This document shows positions 10,923 to 25,393 of a stretch of DNA of 64,000 nt, in pieces. The stretch comes from Maea johnstoni (taxonomy: Eukaryota; Annelida; Polychaeta; Spionida; Magelonidae). Below the pieces are notes generated by a model. The model saw nothing but the letters and a program-made list of their open reading frames with translations, had not been told where the DNA came from and did not search any database. Positions within the stretch are counted from its first letter, which is position 1. The number at the start of each line of letters is the position of its first letter. The translations under genes were made by a program, and so were the position numbers. Location of the stretch: NCBI GenBank assembly GCA_963942565.1, contig OZ012688.1, positions 20,358,599 through 20,422,598 of the forward strand, read 5' to 3'.

Positions 10923-13900
10923 CCAGGGAAACGTATTTCATCACTAATTCGGAACTTGTAACAATACATCGTAAGAAGATGAAATGGAAGCTACTGCACA
11001 TCTGTAGCACATCTCTGTTCAAATCTTTGGGCTTATAGGCCATACGGGTCTTTCTTCTAATATAGTTCCAAACGACCTTGTTTAAGCCATTGTTCATATT
11101 TCACTTCATGTTGCTCCATTACTTTTGTAAGAAAACGTTGCATAGTTATAGAGGCGACATTAAAGTTGCATTCCATAATGAACCTTAGTTTATGCTTTAT
11201 TTCAAAATAAAAACAGGTTGATGAAAATGCTCAAAGGTTTGATGTGTTGCTATGTTGTATGTTTCTATGACGTCATAGATGGCGCTCGACCAATCATGTT
11301 TAGTCCTTGTCACACCCCTATACCTTGACAACCAGTGAAACGTATTGCATCATTAATTCGGAACTTGTCACAATCCATCGGAAGAATAAGAACTGGAAGC
11401 TACTGCACATCTGTAGCACATCTCTGCTCAAATCTCTGGGGCTGATTATATACGGACTATATACGGGTCTTTCTTGTAAAACGGTCCCAAACGATATTGT
11501 TTAAGCCATTGTTGATATTTTAGTTCATGTTGCACCATTCCTTTTTAAAGAAAATGTTGCACGTTTAAAGAGTCGACATTAAAGTTACATTTCATAATGT
11601 ACATTTCATTATGCTTTCTTTAACCCTTATGCTGCTGGTGGCTAATTGCACCAATACAAAGTGATGCAAAAAACCTGAAAAATCACTGAAATCCTGGCAA
11701 ATGGTACTCATCTGAGAGTACTCAGCGAGAGCTTCCAAATGAATACCAACATGACAGGGTTTAGATGGTTTTCAAAGATTTTTTGCATTTTTGTGCATTG
11801 GGCGAATGTAACGTCAGCATTGGAAGGGTTAAATAAAGACATGATAATTGAGATGCTCCATAAAAAATGACAGATTACCTATGTTAAAACAGGTTAAAGA
11901 AAAACATTGGGGTTTTTCTTTTGCCGTCATGACATAGGTTTAAATGTAATTTACGCAAGACGATGTCTGTGAAACATGTGACACACAACCAACTACGTAC
12001 CCTGTATGTGGTCGCCAATTTGGCACTTTTCCGCTTTTCTAGCGCTAATTGAAAAAAAGTGTAAAGCAGCGGTTCTGACTCAAAGGTTTGATGTGTTGCT
12101 ATGCTGTATGTCACTATGACGTCATAGATGGCGCTCGACCAATCACAATCAGGCGTAGTCACATCCCTATACCTGGACAACCAGGGAAACGTATTTCATC
12201 ACTAATTCGGAACTTGTAACAATACATCGTAAGAAGATGAAATGGAAGCTACTGCACATCTGTAGCACATCTCTGTTCAAATCTTTGGGCTTATAGGCCA
12301 TACGGGTCTTTCTTCTAATATAGTTCCAAACGACCTTGTTTAAGCCATTGTTCATATTTCACTTCATGTTGCTCCATTACTTTTGTAAGAAAACGTTGCA
12401 TAGTTAGAGAGGCGACATTAAAGTTGCATTCCATAATGAACCTTAGTGTATGCTTTATTTCAAAATAAAAACAGGTTGATGAAAATGCTCAAAGGTTTGA
12501 TGTGTTGCTATGTTGTATGTATTCGGAACTTGTCACAATCCATCGGAAGAATAAGAACTGGAAGCTACTGCACATCTGTAGCACATCTCTGCTCAAATCT
12601 CTGGGGCTGATTATATACGGGTCTTTCTTGTAAAACGGTCCCAAACGATATTGTTTAAGCCATTGTTGATATTTTAGTTCATGTTGCACCATTCCTTTTT
12701 AAAGAAAATGTTGCACGTTTAAAGAGTCGACATTAAAGTTACATTTCATAATGTACATTTCATTATGCTTTCTTTAACCCTTATGCTGCTGGTGGCTAAT
12801 TGCACCAATACAAAGTGATGCAAAAAACCTGAAAAATCACTGAAACCCTGGCAAATGGGTACTCATCTGAGAGTACTCAGCGAGAGCTTTCAAATGAATA
12901 CCAACATGACAGGGTTTAGATGGTTTTCAAAGATTTTTGCATTTTTGTGCATTAGGCGAATGTAACGTCAGCATTGGAAGGGTTAAATAAAGACATGATA
13001 ATTGAGATGCTCCATAAAAAATGACAGATTCCCTATGTTAAAACAGGTTAAAGAAAAACATTGGGGTTTTTCTTTTGCCGTCATGACATAGGTTTAAATG
13101 TAATTTACGCAGGACGATGTCTGTGAAACATGTGACACACAACCAACTACGTACCCTGTATGTGGTCGCCAATTTGGCACTTTTCCGCTTTTCTAGCGCT
13201 AATTGAAAAAAAGTGTAAAGCAGCGGTTCTGACTCAAAGGTTTGATGTGTTGCTATGCTGTATGTCACTATGACGTCATAGATGGCGCTCGACCAATCAC
13301 AATCAGGCGTAGTCACATCCCTATACCTGGACAACCAGGGAAACGTATTTCATCACTAATTCGGAACTTGTAACAATACATCGTAAGAAGATGAAATGGA
13401 AGCTACTGCACATCTGTAGCACATCTCTGTTCAAATCTTTGGGCTTATAGGCCATACGGGTCTTTCTTCTAATATAGTTCCAAACGACCTTGTTTAAGCC
13501 ATTGTTCATATTTCACTTCATGTTGCTCCATTACTTTTGTAAGAAAACGTTGCATAGTTATAGAGGCGACATTAAAGTTGCATTCCATAATGAACCTTAG
13601 TTTATGCTTTATTTCAAAATAAAAACACGTTGATGAAAATGCTCAAAGGTTTGATGTGTTGCTATGTTGTATGTTTCTATGACGTCATAGATGGCGCTCG
13701 ACCAATCATGTTTAGTCCTTGTCACACCCCTATACCTTGACAACCAGTGAAACGTATTGCATCATTAATTCGGAACTTGTTACAATCCATCGGAAGAATA
13801 AGAACTGGAAGCTACTGCACATCTGTAGCACATCTCTGCTCAAATCTCTGGGGCTGATTATATACGGACTATATACGGGTCTTTCTTGTAAAACGGTCCC

Positions 13901-16900
13901 AAACGATATTGTTTAAGCCATTGTTGATATTTTAGTTCATGTTGCACCATTCCTTTTTAAAGAAAATGTTGCACGTTTAAAGAGTCGACATTAAAGTTAC
14001 ATTTCATAATGTACATTTTATTATGCTTTCTTTAACCCTTATGCTGCTGGTGGCTAATTGCACCAATACAAAGTGATGCAAAAAACCTGAAAAATCACTG
14101 AAACCCTGGCAAATGGTACTCATCTGAGAGTACTCAGCGAGAGCTTCCAAATGAATACCAACATGACAGGGTTTAGATGGTTTTCAAAGATTTTTTGCAT
14201 TTTTGTGCATTGGGCGAATGTAACGTCAGCATTGGAAGGGTTAAATAAAGACATGATAATTGAGATGCTCCATAAAAAATGACAGATTACCTATGTTAAA
14301 ACAGGTTAAAGAAAAACATTGGGGTTTTTCTTTTGCCGTCATGACATAGGTTTAAATGTAATTTACGCAAGACGATGTCTGTGAAACATGTGACACACAA
14401 CCAACTACGTACCCTGTATGTGGTCGCCAATTTGGCACTTTTCCGCTTTTCTAGCGCTAATTGAAAAAAAGTGTAAAGCAGCGGTTCTGACTCAAAGGTT
14501 TGATGTGTTGCTATGCTGTATGTCACTATGACGTCATAGATGGCGCTCGACCAATCACAATCAGGCGTAGTCACATCCCTATACCTGGACAACCAGGGAA
14601 ACGTATTTCATCACTAATTCGGAACTTGTAACAATACATCGTAAGAAGATGAAATGGAAGCTACTGCACATCTGTAGCACATCTCTGTTCAAATCTTTGG
14701 GCTTATAGGCCATACGGGTCTTTCTTCTAATATAGTTCCAAACGACCTTGTTTAAGCCATTGTTCATATTTCACTTCATGTTGCTCCATTACTTTTGTAA
14801 GAAAACGTTGCATAGTTATAGAGGCGACATTAAAGTTGCATTCCATAATGAACCTTAGTGTATGCTTTATTTCAAAATAAAAACAGGTTGATGAAAATGC
14901 TCAAAGGTTTGATGTGTTGCTATGTTGTATGTATTCGGAACTTGTCACAATCCATCGGAAGAATAAGAACTGGAAGCTACTGCACATCTGTAGCACATCT
15001 CTGCTCAAATCTCTGGGGCTGATTATATACGGGTCTTTCTTGTAAAACGGTCCCAAACGATATTGTTTAAGCCATTGTTGATATTTTAGTTCATGTTGCA
15101 CCATTCCTTTTTAAAGAAAATGTTGCACGTTTAAAGAGTCGACATTAAAGTTACATTTCATAATGTACATTTCATTATGCTTTCTTTAACCCTTATGCTG
15201 CTGGTGGCTAATTGCACCAATACAAAGTGATGCAAAAAACCTGAAAAATCACTGAAACCCTGGCAAATGGGTACTCATCTGAGAGTACTCAGCGAGAGCT
15301 TTCAAATGAATACCAACATGACAGGGTTTAGATGGTTTTCAAAGATTTTTGCATTTTTGTGCATTAGGCGAATGTAACGTCAGCATTGGAAGGGTTAAAT
15401 AAAGACATGATAATTGAGATGCTCCATAAAAAATGACAGATTCCCTATGTTAAAACAGGTTAAAGAAAAACATTGGGGTTTTTCTTTTGCCGTCATGACA
15501 TAGGTTTAAATGTAATTTACGCAGGACGATGTCTGTGAAACATGTGACACACAACCAACTACGTACCCTGTATGTGGTCGCCAATTTGGCACTTTTCCGC
15601 TTTTCTAGCGCTAATTGAAAAAAAGTGTAAAGCAGCGGTTCTGACTCAAAGGTTTGATGTGTTGCTATGCTGTATGTCACTATGACGTCATAGATGGCGC
15701 TCGACCAATCACAATCAGGCGTAGTCACATCCCTATACCTGGACAACCAGGGAAACGTATTTCATCACTAATTCGGAACTTGTAACAATACATCGTAAGA
15801 AGATGAAATGGAAGCTACTGCACATCTGTAGCACATCTCTGTTCAAATCTTTGGGCTTATAGGCCATACGGGTCTTTCTTCTAATATAGTTCCAAACGAC
15901 CTTGTTTAAGCCATTGTTCATATTTCACTTCATGTTGCTCCATTACTTTTGTAAGAAAACGTTGCATAGTTATAGAGGCGACATTAAAGTTGCATTCCAT
16001 AATGAACCTTAGTTTATGCTTTATTTCAAAATAAAAACAGGTTGATGAAAATGCTCAAAGGTTTGATGTGTTGCTATGTTGTATGTTTCTATGACGTCAT
16101 AGATGGCGCTCGACCAATCATGTTTAGTCCTTGTCACACCCCTATACCTTGACAACCAGTGAAACGTATTGCATCATTAATTCGGAACTTGTTACAATCC
16201 ATCGGAAGAATAAGAACTGGAAGCTACTGCACATCTGTAGCACATCTCTGCTCAAATCTCTGGGGCTGATTATATACGGACTATATACGGGTCTTTCTTG
16301 TAAAACGGTCCCAAACGATATTGTTTAAGCCATTGTTGATATTTTAGTTCATGTTGCACCATTCCTTTTTAAAGAAAATGTTGCACGTTTAAAGAGTCGA
16401 CATTAAAGTTACATTTCATAATGTACATTTTATTATGCTTTCTTTAACCCTTATGCTGCTGGTGGCTAATTGCACCAATACAAAGTGATGCAAAAAACCT
16501 GAAAAATCACTGAAACCCTGGCAAATGGTACTCATCTGAGAGTACTCAGCGAGAGCTTCCAAATGAATACCAACATGACAGGGTTTAGATGGTTTTCAAA
16601 GATTTTTTGCATTTTTGTGCATTGGGCGAATGTAACGTCAGCATTGGAAGGGTTAAATAAAGACATGATAATTGAGATGCTCCATAAAAAATGACAGATT
16701 ACCTATGTTAAAACAGGTTAAAGAAAAACATTGGGGTTTTTCTTTTGCCGTCATGACATAGGTTTAAATGTAATTTACGCAAGACGATGTCTGTGAAACA
16801 TGTGACACACAACCAACTACGTACCCTGTATGTGGTCGCCAATTTGGCACTTTTCCGCTTTTCTAGCGCTAATTGAAAAAAAGTGTAAAGCAGCGGTTCT

Positions 16901-19900
16901 GACTCAAAGGTTTGATGTGTTGCTATGCTGTATGTCACTATGACGTCATAGATGGCGCTCGACCAATCACAATCAGGCGTAGTCACATCCCTATACCTGG
17001 ACAACCAGGGAAACGTATTTCATCACTAATTCGGAACTTGTAACAATACATCGTAAGAAGATGAAATGGAAGCTACTGCACATCTGTAGCACATCTCTGT
17101 TCAAATCTTTGGGCTTATAGGCCATACGGGTCTTTCTTCTAATATAGTTCCAAACGACCTTGTTTAAGCCATTGTTCATATTTCACTTCATGTTGCTCCA
17201 TTACTTTTGTAAGAAAACGTTGCATAGTTATAGAGGCGACATTAAAGTTGCATTCCATAATGAACCTTAGTGTATGCTTTATTTCAAAATAAAAACAGGT
17301 TGATGAAAATGCTCAAAGGTTTGATGTGTTGCTATGTTGTATGTATTCGGAACTTGTCACAATCCATCGGAAGAATAAGAACTGGAAGCTACTGCACATC
17401 TGTAGCACATCTCTGCTCAAATCTCTGGGGCTGATTATATACGGGTCTTTCTTGTAAAACGGTCCCAAACGATATTGTTTAAGCCATTGTTGATATTTTA
17501 GTTCATGTTGCACCATTCCTTTTTAAAGAAAATGTTGCACGTTTAAAGAGTCGACATTAAAGTTACATTTCATAATGTACATTTCATTATGCTTTCTTTA
17601 ACCCTTATGCTGCTGGTGGCTAATTGCACCAATACAAAGTGATGCAAAAAACCTGAAAAATCACTGAAACCCTGGCAAATGGGTACTCATCTGAGAGTAC
17701 TCAGCGAGAGCTTTCAAATGAATACCAACATGACAGGGTTTAGATGGTTTTCAAAGATTTTTGCATTTTTGTGCATTAGGCGAATGTAACGTCAGCATTG
17801 GAAGGGTTAAATAAAGACATGATAATTGAGATGCTCCATAAAAAATGACAGATTCCCTATGTTAAAACAGGTTAAAGAAAAACATTGGGGTTTTTCTTTT
17901 GCCGTCATGACATAGGTTTAAATGTAATTTACGCAGGACGATGTCTGTGAAACATGTGACACACAACCAACTACGTACCCTGTATGTGGTCGCCAATTTG
18001 GCACTTTTCCGCTTTTCTAGCGCTAATTGAAAAAAAGTGTAAAGCAGCGGTTCTGACTCAAAGGTTTGATGTGTTGCTATGCTGTATGTCACTATGACGT
18101 CATAGATGGCGCTCGACCAATCACAATCAGGCGTAGTCACATCCCTATACCTGGACAACCAGGGAAACGTATTTCATCACTAATTCGGAACTTGTAACAA
18201 TACATCGTAAGAAGATGAAATGGAAGCTACTGCACATCTGTAGCACATCTCTGTTCAAATCTTTGGGCTTATAGGCCATACGGGTCTTTCTTCTAATATA
18301 GTTCCAAACGACCTTGTTTAAGCCATTGTTCATATTTCACTTCATGTTGCTCCATTACTTTTGTAAGAAAACGTTGCATAGTTATAGAGGCGACATTAAA
18401 GTTGCATTCCATAATGAACCTTAGTTTATGCTTTATTTCAAAATAAAAACAGGTTGATGAAAATGCTCAAAGGTTTGATGTGTTGCTATGTTGTATGTTT
18501 CTATGACGTCATAGATGGCGCTCGACCAATCATGTTTAGTCCTTGTCACACCCCTATACCTTGACAACCAGTGAAACGTATTGCATCATTAATTCGGAAC
18601 TTGTTACAATCCATCGGAAGAATAAGAACTGGAAGCTACTGCACATCTGTAGCACATCTCTGCTCAAATCTCTGGGGCTGATTATATACGGACTATATAC
18701 GGGTCTTTCTTGTAAAACGGTCCCAAACGATATTGTTTAAGCCATTGTTGATATTTTAGTTCATGTTGCACCATTCCTTTTTAAAGAAAATGTTGCACGT
18801 TTAAAGAGTCGACATTAAAGTTACATTTCATAATGTACATTTTATTATGCTTTCTTTAACCCTTATGCTGCTGGTGGCTAATTGCACCAATACAAAGTGA
18901 TGCAAAAAACCTGAAAAATCACTGAAACCCTGGCAAATGGTACTCATCTGAGAGTACTCAGCGAGAGCTTCCAAATGAATACCAACATGACAGGGTTTAG
19001 ATGGTTTTCAAAGATTTTTTGCATTTTTGTGCATTGGGCGAATGTAACGTCAGCATTGGAAGGGTTAAATAAAGACATGATAATTGAGATGCTCCATAAA
19101 AAATGACAGATTACCTATGTTAAAACAGGTTAAAGAAAAACATTGGGGTTTTTCTTTTGCCGTCATGACATAGGTTTAAATGTAATTTACGCAAGACGAT
19201 GTCTGTGAAACATGTGACACACAACCAACTACGTACCCTGTATGTGGTCGCCAATTTGGCACTTTTCCGCTTTTCTAGCGCTAATTGAAAAAAAGTGTAA
19301 AGCAGCGGTTCTGACTCAAAGGTTTGATGTGTTGCTATGCTGTATGTCACTATGACGTCATAGATGGCGCTCGACCAATCACAATCAGGCGTAGTCACAT
19401 CCCTATACCTGGACAACCAGGGAAACGTATTTCATCACTAATTCGGAACTTGTAACAATACATCGTAAGAAGATGAAATGGAAGCTACTGCACATCTGTA
19501 GCACATCTCTGTTCAAATCTTTGGGCTTATAGGCCATACGGGTCTTTCTTCTAATATAGTTCCAAACGACCTTGTTTAAGCCATTGTTCATATTTCACTT
19601 CATGTTGCTCCATTACTTTTGTAAGAAAACGTTGCATAGTTATAGAGGCGACATTAAAGTTGCATTCCATAATGAACCTTAGTGTATGCTTTATTTCAAA
19701 ATAAAAACAGGTTGATGAAAATGCTCAAAGGTTTGATGTGTTGCTATGTTGTATGTATTCGGAACTTGTCACAATCCATCGGAAGAATAAGAACTGGAAG
19801 CTACTGCACATCTGTAGCACATCTCTGCTCAAATCTCTGGGGCTGATTATATACGGGTCTTTCTTGTAAAACGGTCCCAAACGATATTGTTTAAGCCATT

Positions 19901-22900
19901 GTTGATATTTTAGTTCATGTTGCACCATTCCTTTTTAAAGAAAATGTTGCACGTTTAAAGAGTCGACATTAAAGTTACATTTCATAATGTACATTTCATT
20001 ATGCTTTCTTTAACCCTTATGCTGCTGGTGGCTAATTGCACCAATACAAAGTGATGCAAAAAACCTGAAAAATCACTGAAACCCTGGCAAATGGGTACTC
20101 ATCTGAGAGTACTCAGCGAGAGCTTTCAAATGAATACCAACATGACAGGGTTTAGATGGTTTTCAAAGATTTTTGCATTTTTGTGCATTAGGCGAATGTA
20201 ACGTCAGCATTGGAAGGGTTAAATAAAGACATGATAATTGAGATGCTCCATAAAAAATGACAGATTCCCTATGTTAAAACAGGTTAAAGAAAAACATAAG
20301 GGTTTTTCTTTTGCCGTCATGACATAGGTTTAAATGTAATTTACGCAGGACGATGTCTGTGAAACATGTGACACACAACCAACTACGTACCCTGTATGTG
20401 GTCGCCAATTTGGCACTTTTCCGCTTTTCTAGCGCTAATTGAAAAAAAGTGTAAAGCAGCGGTTCTGACTCAAAGGTTTGATGTGTTGCTATGCTGTATG
20501 TCACTATGACGTCATAGATGGCGCTCGACCAATCACAATCAGGCGTAGTCACATCCCTATACCTGGACAACCAGGGAAACGTATTTCATCACTAATTCGG
20601 AACTTGTAACAATACATCGTAAGAAGATGAAATGGAAGCTACTGCACATCTGTAGCACATCTCTGTTCAAATCTTTGGGCTTATAGGCCATACGGGTCTT
20701 TCTTCTAATATAGTTCCAAACGACCTTGTTTAAGCCATTGTTCATATTTCACTTCATGTTGCTCCATTACTTTTGTAAGAAAACGTTGCATAGTTATAGA
20801 GGCGACATTAAAGTTGCATTCCATAATGAACCTTAGTGTATGCTTTATTTCAAAATAAAAACAGGTTGATGAAAATGCTCAAAGGTTTGATGTGTTGCTA
20901 TGTTGTATGTATTCGGAACTTGTCACAATCCATCGGAAGAATAAGAACTGGAAGCTACTGCACATCTGTAGCACATCTCTGCTCAAATCTCTGGGGCTGA
21001 TTATATACGGGTCTTTCTTGTAAAACGGTCCCAAACGATATTGTTTAAGCCATTGTTGATATTTTAGTTCATGTTGCACCATTCCTTTTTAAAGAAAATG
21101 TTGCACGTTTAAAGAGTCGACATTAAAGTTACATTTCATAATGTACATTTCATTATGCTTTCTTTAACCCTTATGCTGCTGGTGGCTAATTGCACCAATA
21201 CAAAGTGATGCAAAAAACCTGAAAAATCACTGAAACCCTGGCAAATGGGTACTCATCTGAGAGTACTCAGCGAGAGCTTTCAAATGAATACCAACATGAC
21301 AGGGTTTAGATGGTTTTCAAAGATTTTTGCATTTTTGTGCATTAGGCGAATGTAACGTCAGCATTGGAAGGGTTAAATAAAGACATGATAATTGAGATGC
21401 TCCATAAAAAATGACAGATTCCCTATGTTAAAACAGGTTAAAGAAAAACATTGGGGTTTTTCTTTTGCCGTCATGACATAGGTTTAAATGTAATTTACGC
21501 AGGACGATGTCTGTGAAACATGTGACACACAACCAACTACGTACCCTGTATGTGGTCGCCAATTTGGCACTTTTCCACTTTTCTAGCGCTAATTGAAAAA
21601 AAGTGTAAAGCAGCGGTTCTGACTCAAAGGTTTGATGTGTTGCTATGCTGTATGTCACTATGACGTCATAGATGGCGCTCGACCAATCACAATCAGGCGT
21701 AGTCACATCCCTATACCTGGACAACCAGGGAAACGTATTTCATCACTAATTCGGAACTTGTAACAATACATCGTAAGAAGATGAAATGGAAGCTACTGCA
21801 CATCTGTAGCACATCTCTGTTCAAATCTTTGGGCTTATAGGCCATACGGGTCTTTCTTCTAATATAGTTCCAAACGACCTTGTTTAAGCCATTGTTCATA
21901 TTTCACTTCATGTTGCTCCATTACTTTTGTAAGAAAACGTTGCATAGTTATAGAGGCGACATTAAAGTTGCATTCCATAATGAACCTTAGTTTATGCTTT
22001 ATTTCAAAATAAAAACAGGTTGATGAAAATGCTCAAAGGTTTGATGTGTTGCTATGTTGTATGTTTCTATGACGTCATAGATGGCGCTCGACCAATCATG
22101 TTTAGTCCTTGTCACACCCCTATACCTTGACAACCAGTGAAACGTATTGCATCATTAATTCGGAACTTGTTACAATCCATCGGAAGAATAAGAACTGGAA
22201 GCTACTGCACATCTGTAGCACATCTCTGCTCAAATCTCTGGGGCTGATTATATACGGACTATATACGGGTCTTTCTTGTAAAACGGTCCCAAACGATATT
22301 GTTTAAGCCATTGTTGATATTTTAGTTCATGTTGCACCATTCCTTTTTAAAGAAAATGTTGCACGTTTAAAGAGTCGACATTAAAGTTACATTTCATAAT
22401 GTACATTTTATTATGCTTTCTTTAACCCTTATGCTGCTGGTGGCTAATTGCACCAATACAAAGTGATGCAAAAAACCTGAAAAATCACTGAAACCCTGGC
22501 AAATGGTACTCATCTGAGAGTACTCAGCGAGAGCTTCCAAATGAATACCAACATGACAGGGTTTAGATGGTTTTCAAAGATTTTTTGCATTTTTGTGCAT
22601 TGGGCGAATGTAACGTCAGCATTGGAAGGGTTAAATAAAGACATGATAATTGAGATGCTCCATAAAAAATGACAGATTACCTATGTTAAAACAGGTTAAA
22701 GAAAAACATTGGGGTTTTTCTTTTGCCGTCATGACATAGGTTTAAATGTAATTTACGCAAGACGATGTCTGTGAAACATGTGACACACAACCAACTACGT
22801 ACCCTGTATGTGGTCGCCAATTTGGCACTTTTCCGCTTTTCTAGCGCTAATTGAAAAAAAGTGTAAAGCAGCGGTTCTGACTCAAAGGTTTGATGTGTTG

Positions 22901-25393
22901 CTATGCTGTATGTCACTATGACGTCATAGATGGCGCTCGACCAATCACAATCAGGCGTAGTCACATCCCTATACCTGGACAACCAGGGAAACGTATTTCA
23001 TCACTAATTCGGAACTTGTAACAATACATCGTAAGAAGATGAAATGGAAGCTACTGCACATCTGTAGCACATCTCTGTTCAAATCTTTGGGCTTATAGGC
23101 CATACGGGTCTTTCTTCTAATATAGTTCCAAACGACCTTGTTTAAGCCATTGTTCATATTTCACTTCATGTTGCTCCATTACTTTTGTAAGAAAACGTTG
23201 CATAGTTAGAGAGGCGACATTAAAGTTGCATTCCATAATGAACCTTAGTGTATGCTTTATTTCAAAATAAAAACAGGTTGATGAAAATGCTCAAAGGTTT
23301 GATGTGTTGCTATGTTGTATGTATTCGGAACTTGTCACAATCCATCGGAAGAATAAGAACTGGAAGCTACTGCACATCTGTAGCACATCTCTGCTCAAAT
23401 CTCTGGGGCTGATTATATACGGGTCTTTCTTGTAAAACGGTCCCAAACGATATTGTTTAAGCCATTGTTGATATTTTAGTTCATGTTGCACCATTCCTTT
23501 TTAAAGAAAATGTTGCACGTTTAAAGAGTCGACATTAAAGTTACATTTCATAATGTACATTTCATTATGCTTTCTTTAACCCTTATGCTGCTGGTGGCTA
23601 ATTGCACCAATACAAAGTGATGCAAAAAACCTGAAAAATCACTGAAACCCTGGCAAATGGGTACTCATCTGAGAGTACTCAGCGAGAGCTTTCAAATGAA
23701 TACCAACATGACAGGGTTTAGATGGTTTTCAAAGATTTTTGCATTTTTGTGCATTAGGCGAATGTAACGTCAGCATTGGAAGGGTTAAATAAAGACATGA
23801 TAATTGAGATGCTCCATAAAAAATGACAGATTCCCTATGTTAAAACAGGTTAAAGAAAAACATTGGGGTTTTTCTTTTGCCGTCATGACATAGGTTTAAA
23901 TGTAATTTACGCAGGACGATGTCTGTGAAACATGTGACACACAACCAACTACGTACCCTGTATGTGGTCGCCAATTTGGCACTTTTCCGCTTTTCTAGCG
24001 CTAATTGAAAAAAAGTGTAAAGCAGCGGTTCTGACTCAAAGGTTTGATGTGTTGCTATGCTGTATGTCACTATGACGTCATAGATGGCGCTCGACCAATC
24101 ACAATCAGGCGTAGTCACATCCCTATACCTGGACAACCAGGGAAACGTATTTCATCACTAATTCGGAACTTGTAACAATACATCGTAAGAAGATGAAATG
24201 GAAGCTACTGCACATCTGTAGCACATCTCTGTTCAAATCTTTGGGCTTATAGGCCATACGGGTCTTTCTTCTAATATAGTTCCAAATGACCTTGTTTAAG
24301 CCATTGTTCATATTTCACTTCATGTTGCTCCATTACTTTTGTAAGAAAACGTTGCATAGTTATAGAGGCGACATTAAAGTTGCATTCCATAATGAACCTT
24401 AGTTTATGCTTTATTTCAAAATAAAAACAGGTTGATGAAAATGCTCAAAGGTTTGATGTGTTGCTATGTTGTATGTTTCTATGACGTCATAGATGGCGCT
24501 CGACCAATCATGTTTAGTCCTTGTCACACCCCTATACCTTGACAACCAGTGAAACGTATTGCATCATTAATTCGGAACTTGTTACAATCCATCGGAAGAA
24601 TAAGAACTGGAAGCTACTGCACATCTGTAGCACATCTCTGCTCAAATCTCTGGGGCTGATTATATACGGACTATATACGGGTCTTTCTTGTAAAACGGTC
24701 CCAAACGATATTGTTTAAGCCATTGTTGATATTTTAGTTCATGTTGCACCATTCCTTTTTAAAGAAAATGTTGCACGTTTAAAGAGTCGACATTAAAGTT
24801 ACATTTCATAATGTACATTTTATTATGCTTTCTTTAACCCTTATGCTGCTGGTGGCTAATTGCACCAATACAAAGTGATGCAAAAAACCTGAAAAATCAC
24901 TGAAACCCTGGCAAATGGTACTCATCTGAGAGTACTCAGCGAGAGCTTCCAAATGAATACCAACATGACAGGGTTTAGATGGTTTTCAAAGATTTTTGCA
25001 TTTTTGTGCATTGGGCGAATGTAACGTCAGCATTGGAAGGGTTAAATAAAGACATGATAATTGAGATGCTCCATAAAAAATGACAGATTCCCTATGTTAA
25101 AACAGGTTAAAGAAAAACATTGGGGTTTTTCTTTTGCCGTCATGACATAGGTTTAAATGTAATTTACGCAAGACGATGTCTGTGAAACATGTGACACACA
25201 ACCAACTACGTACCCTGTATGTGGTCGCCAATTTGGCACTTTTCCGCTTTTCTAGCGCTAATTGAAAAAAAGTGTAAAGCAGCGGTTCTGACTCAAAGGT
25301 TTGATGTGTTGCTATGCTGTATGTCACTATGACGTCATAGATGGCGCTCGACCAATCACAATCAGGCGTAGTCACATCCCTATACCTGGACAA
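10923..25393. repeat. Higher-order block 2: 2412 bp dimer (1258 + 1154)
   Basis: Units of 1258 and 1154 bp alternate. The short member always lacks the same 92 bp of half B, joining TTGTATGT directly to ATTCGGAAC at about 12520, 14932, 17344, 19756, 20910 and 23332. The long members share TGTACATTTTATTATGC (from 13.9 kb on), AAATGGTACT and GATTTTTTGC; the short members share GCATTAGGCG and GCAGGACG. The order is broken once, with two short units in a row (19416-21724). This is the most uniform part of the array, so it was probably amplified most recently. Confidence 0.88.
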
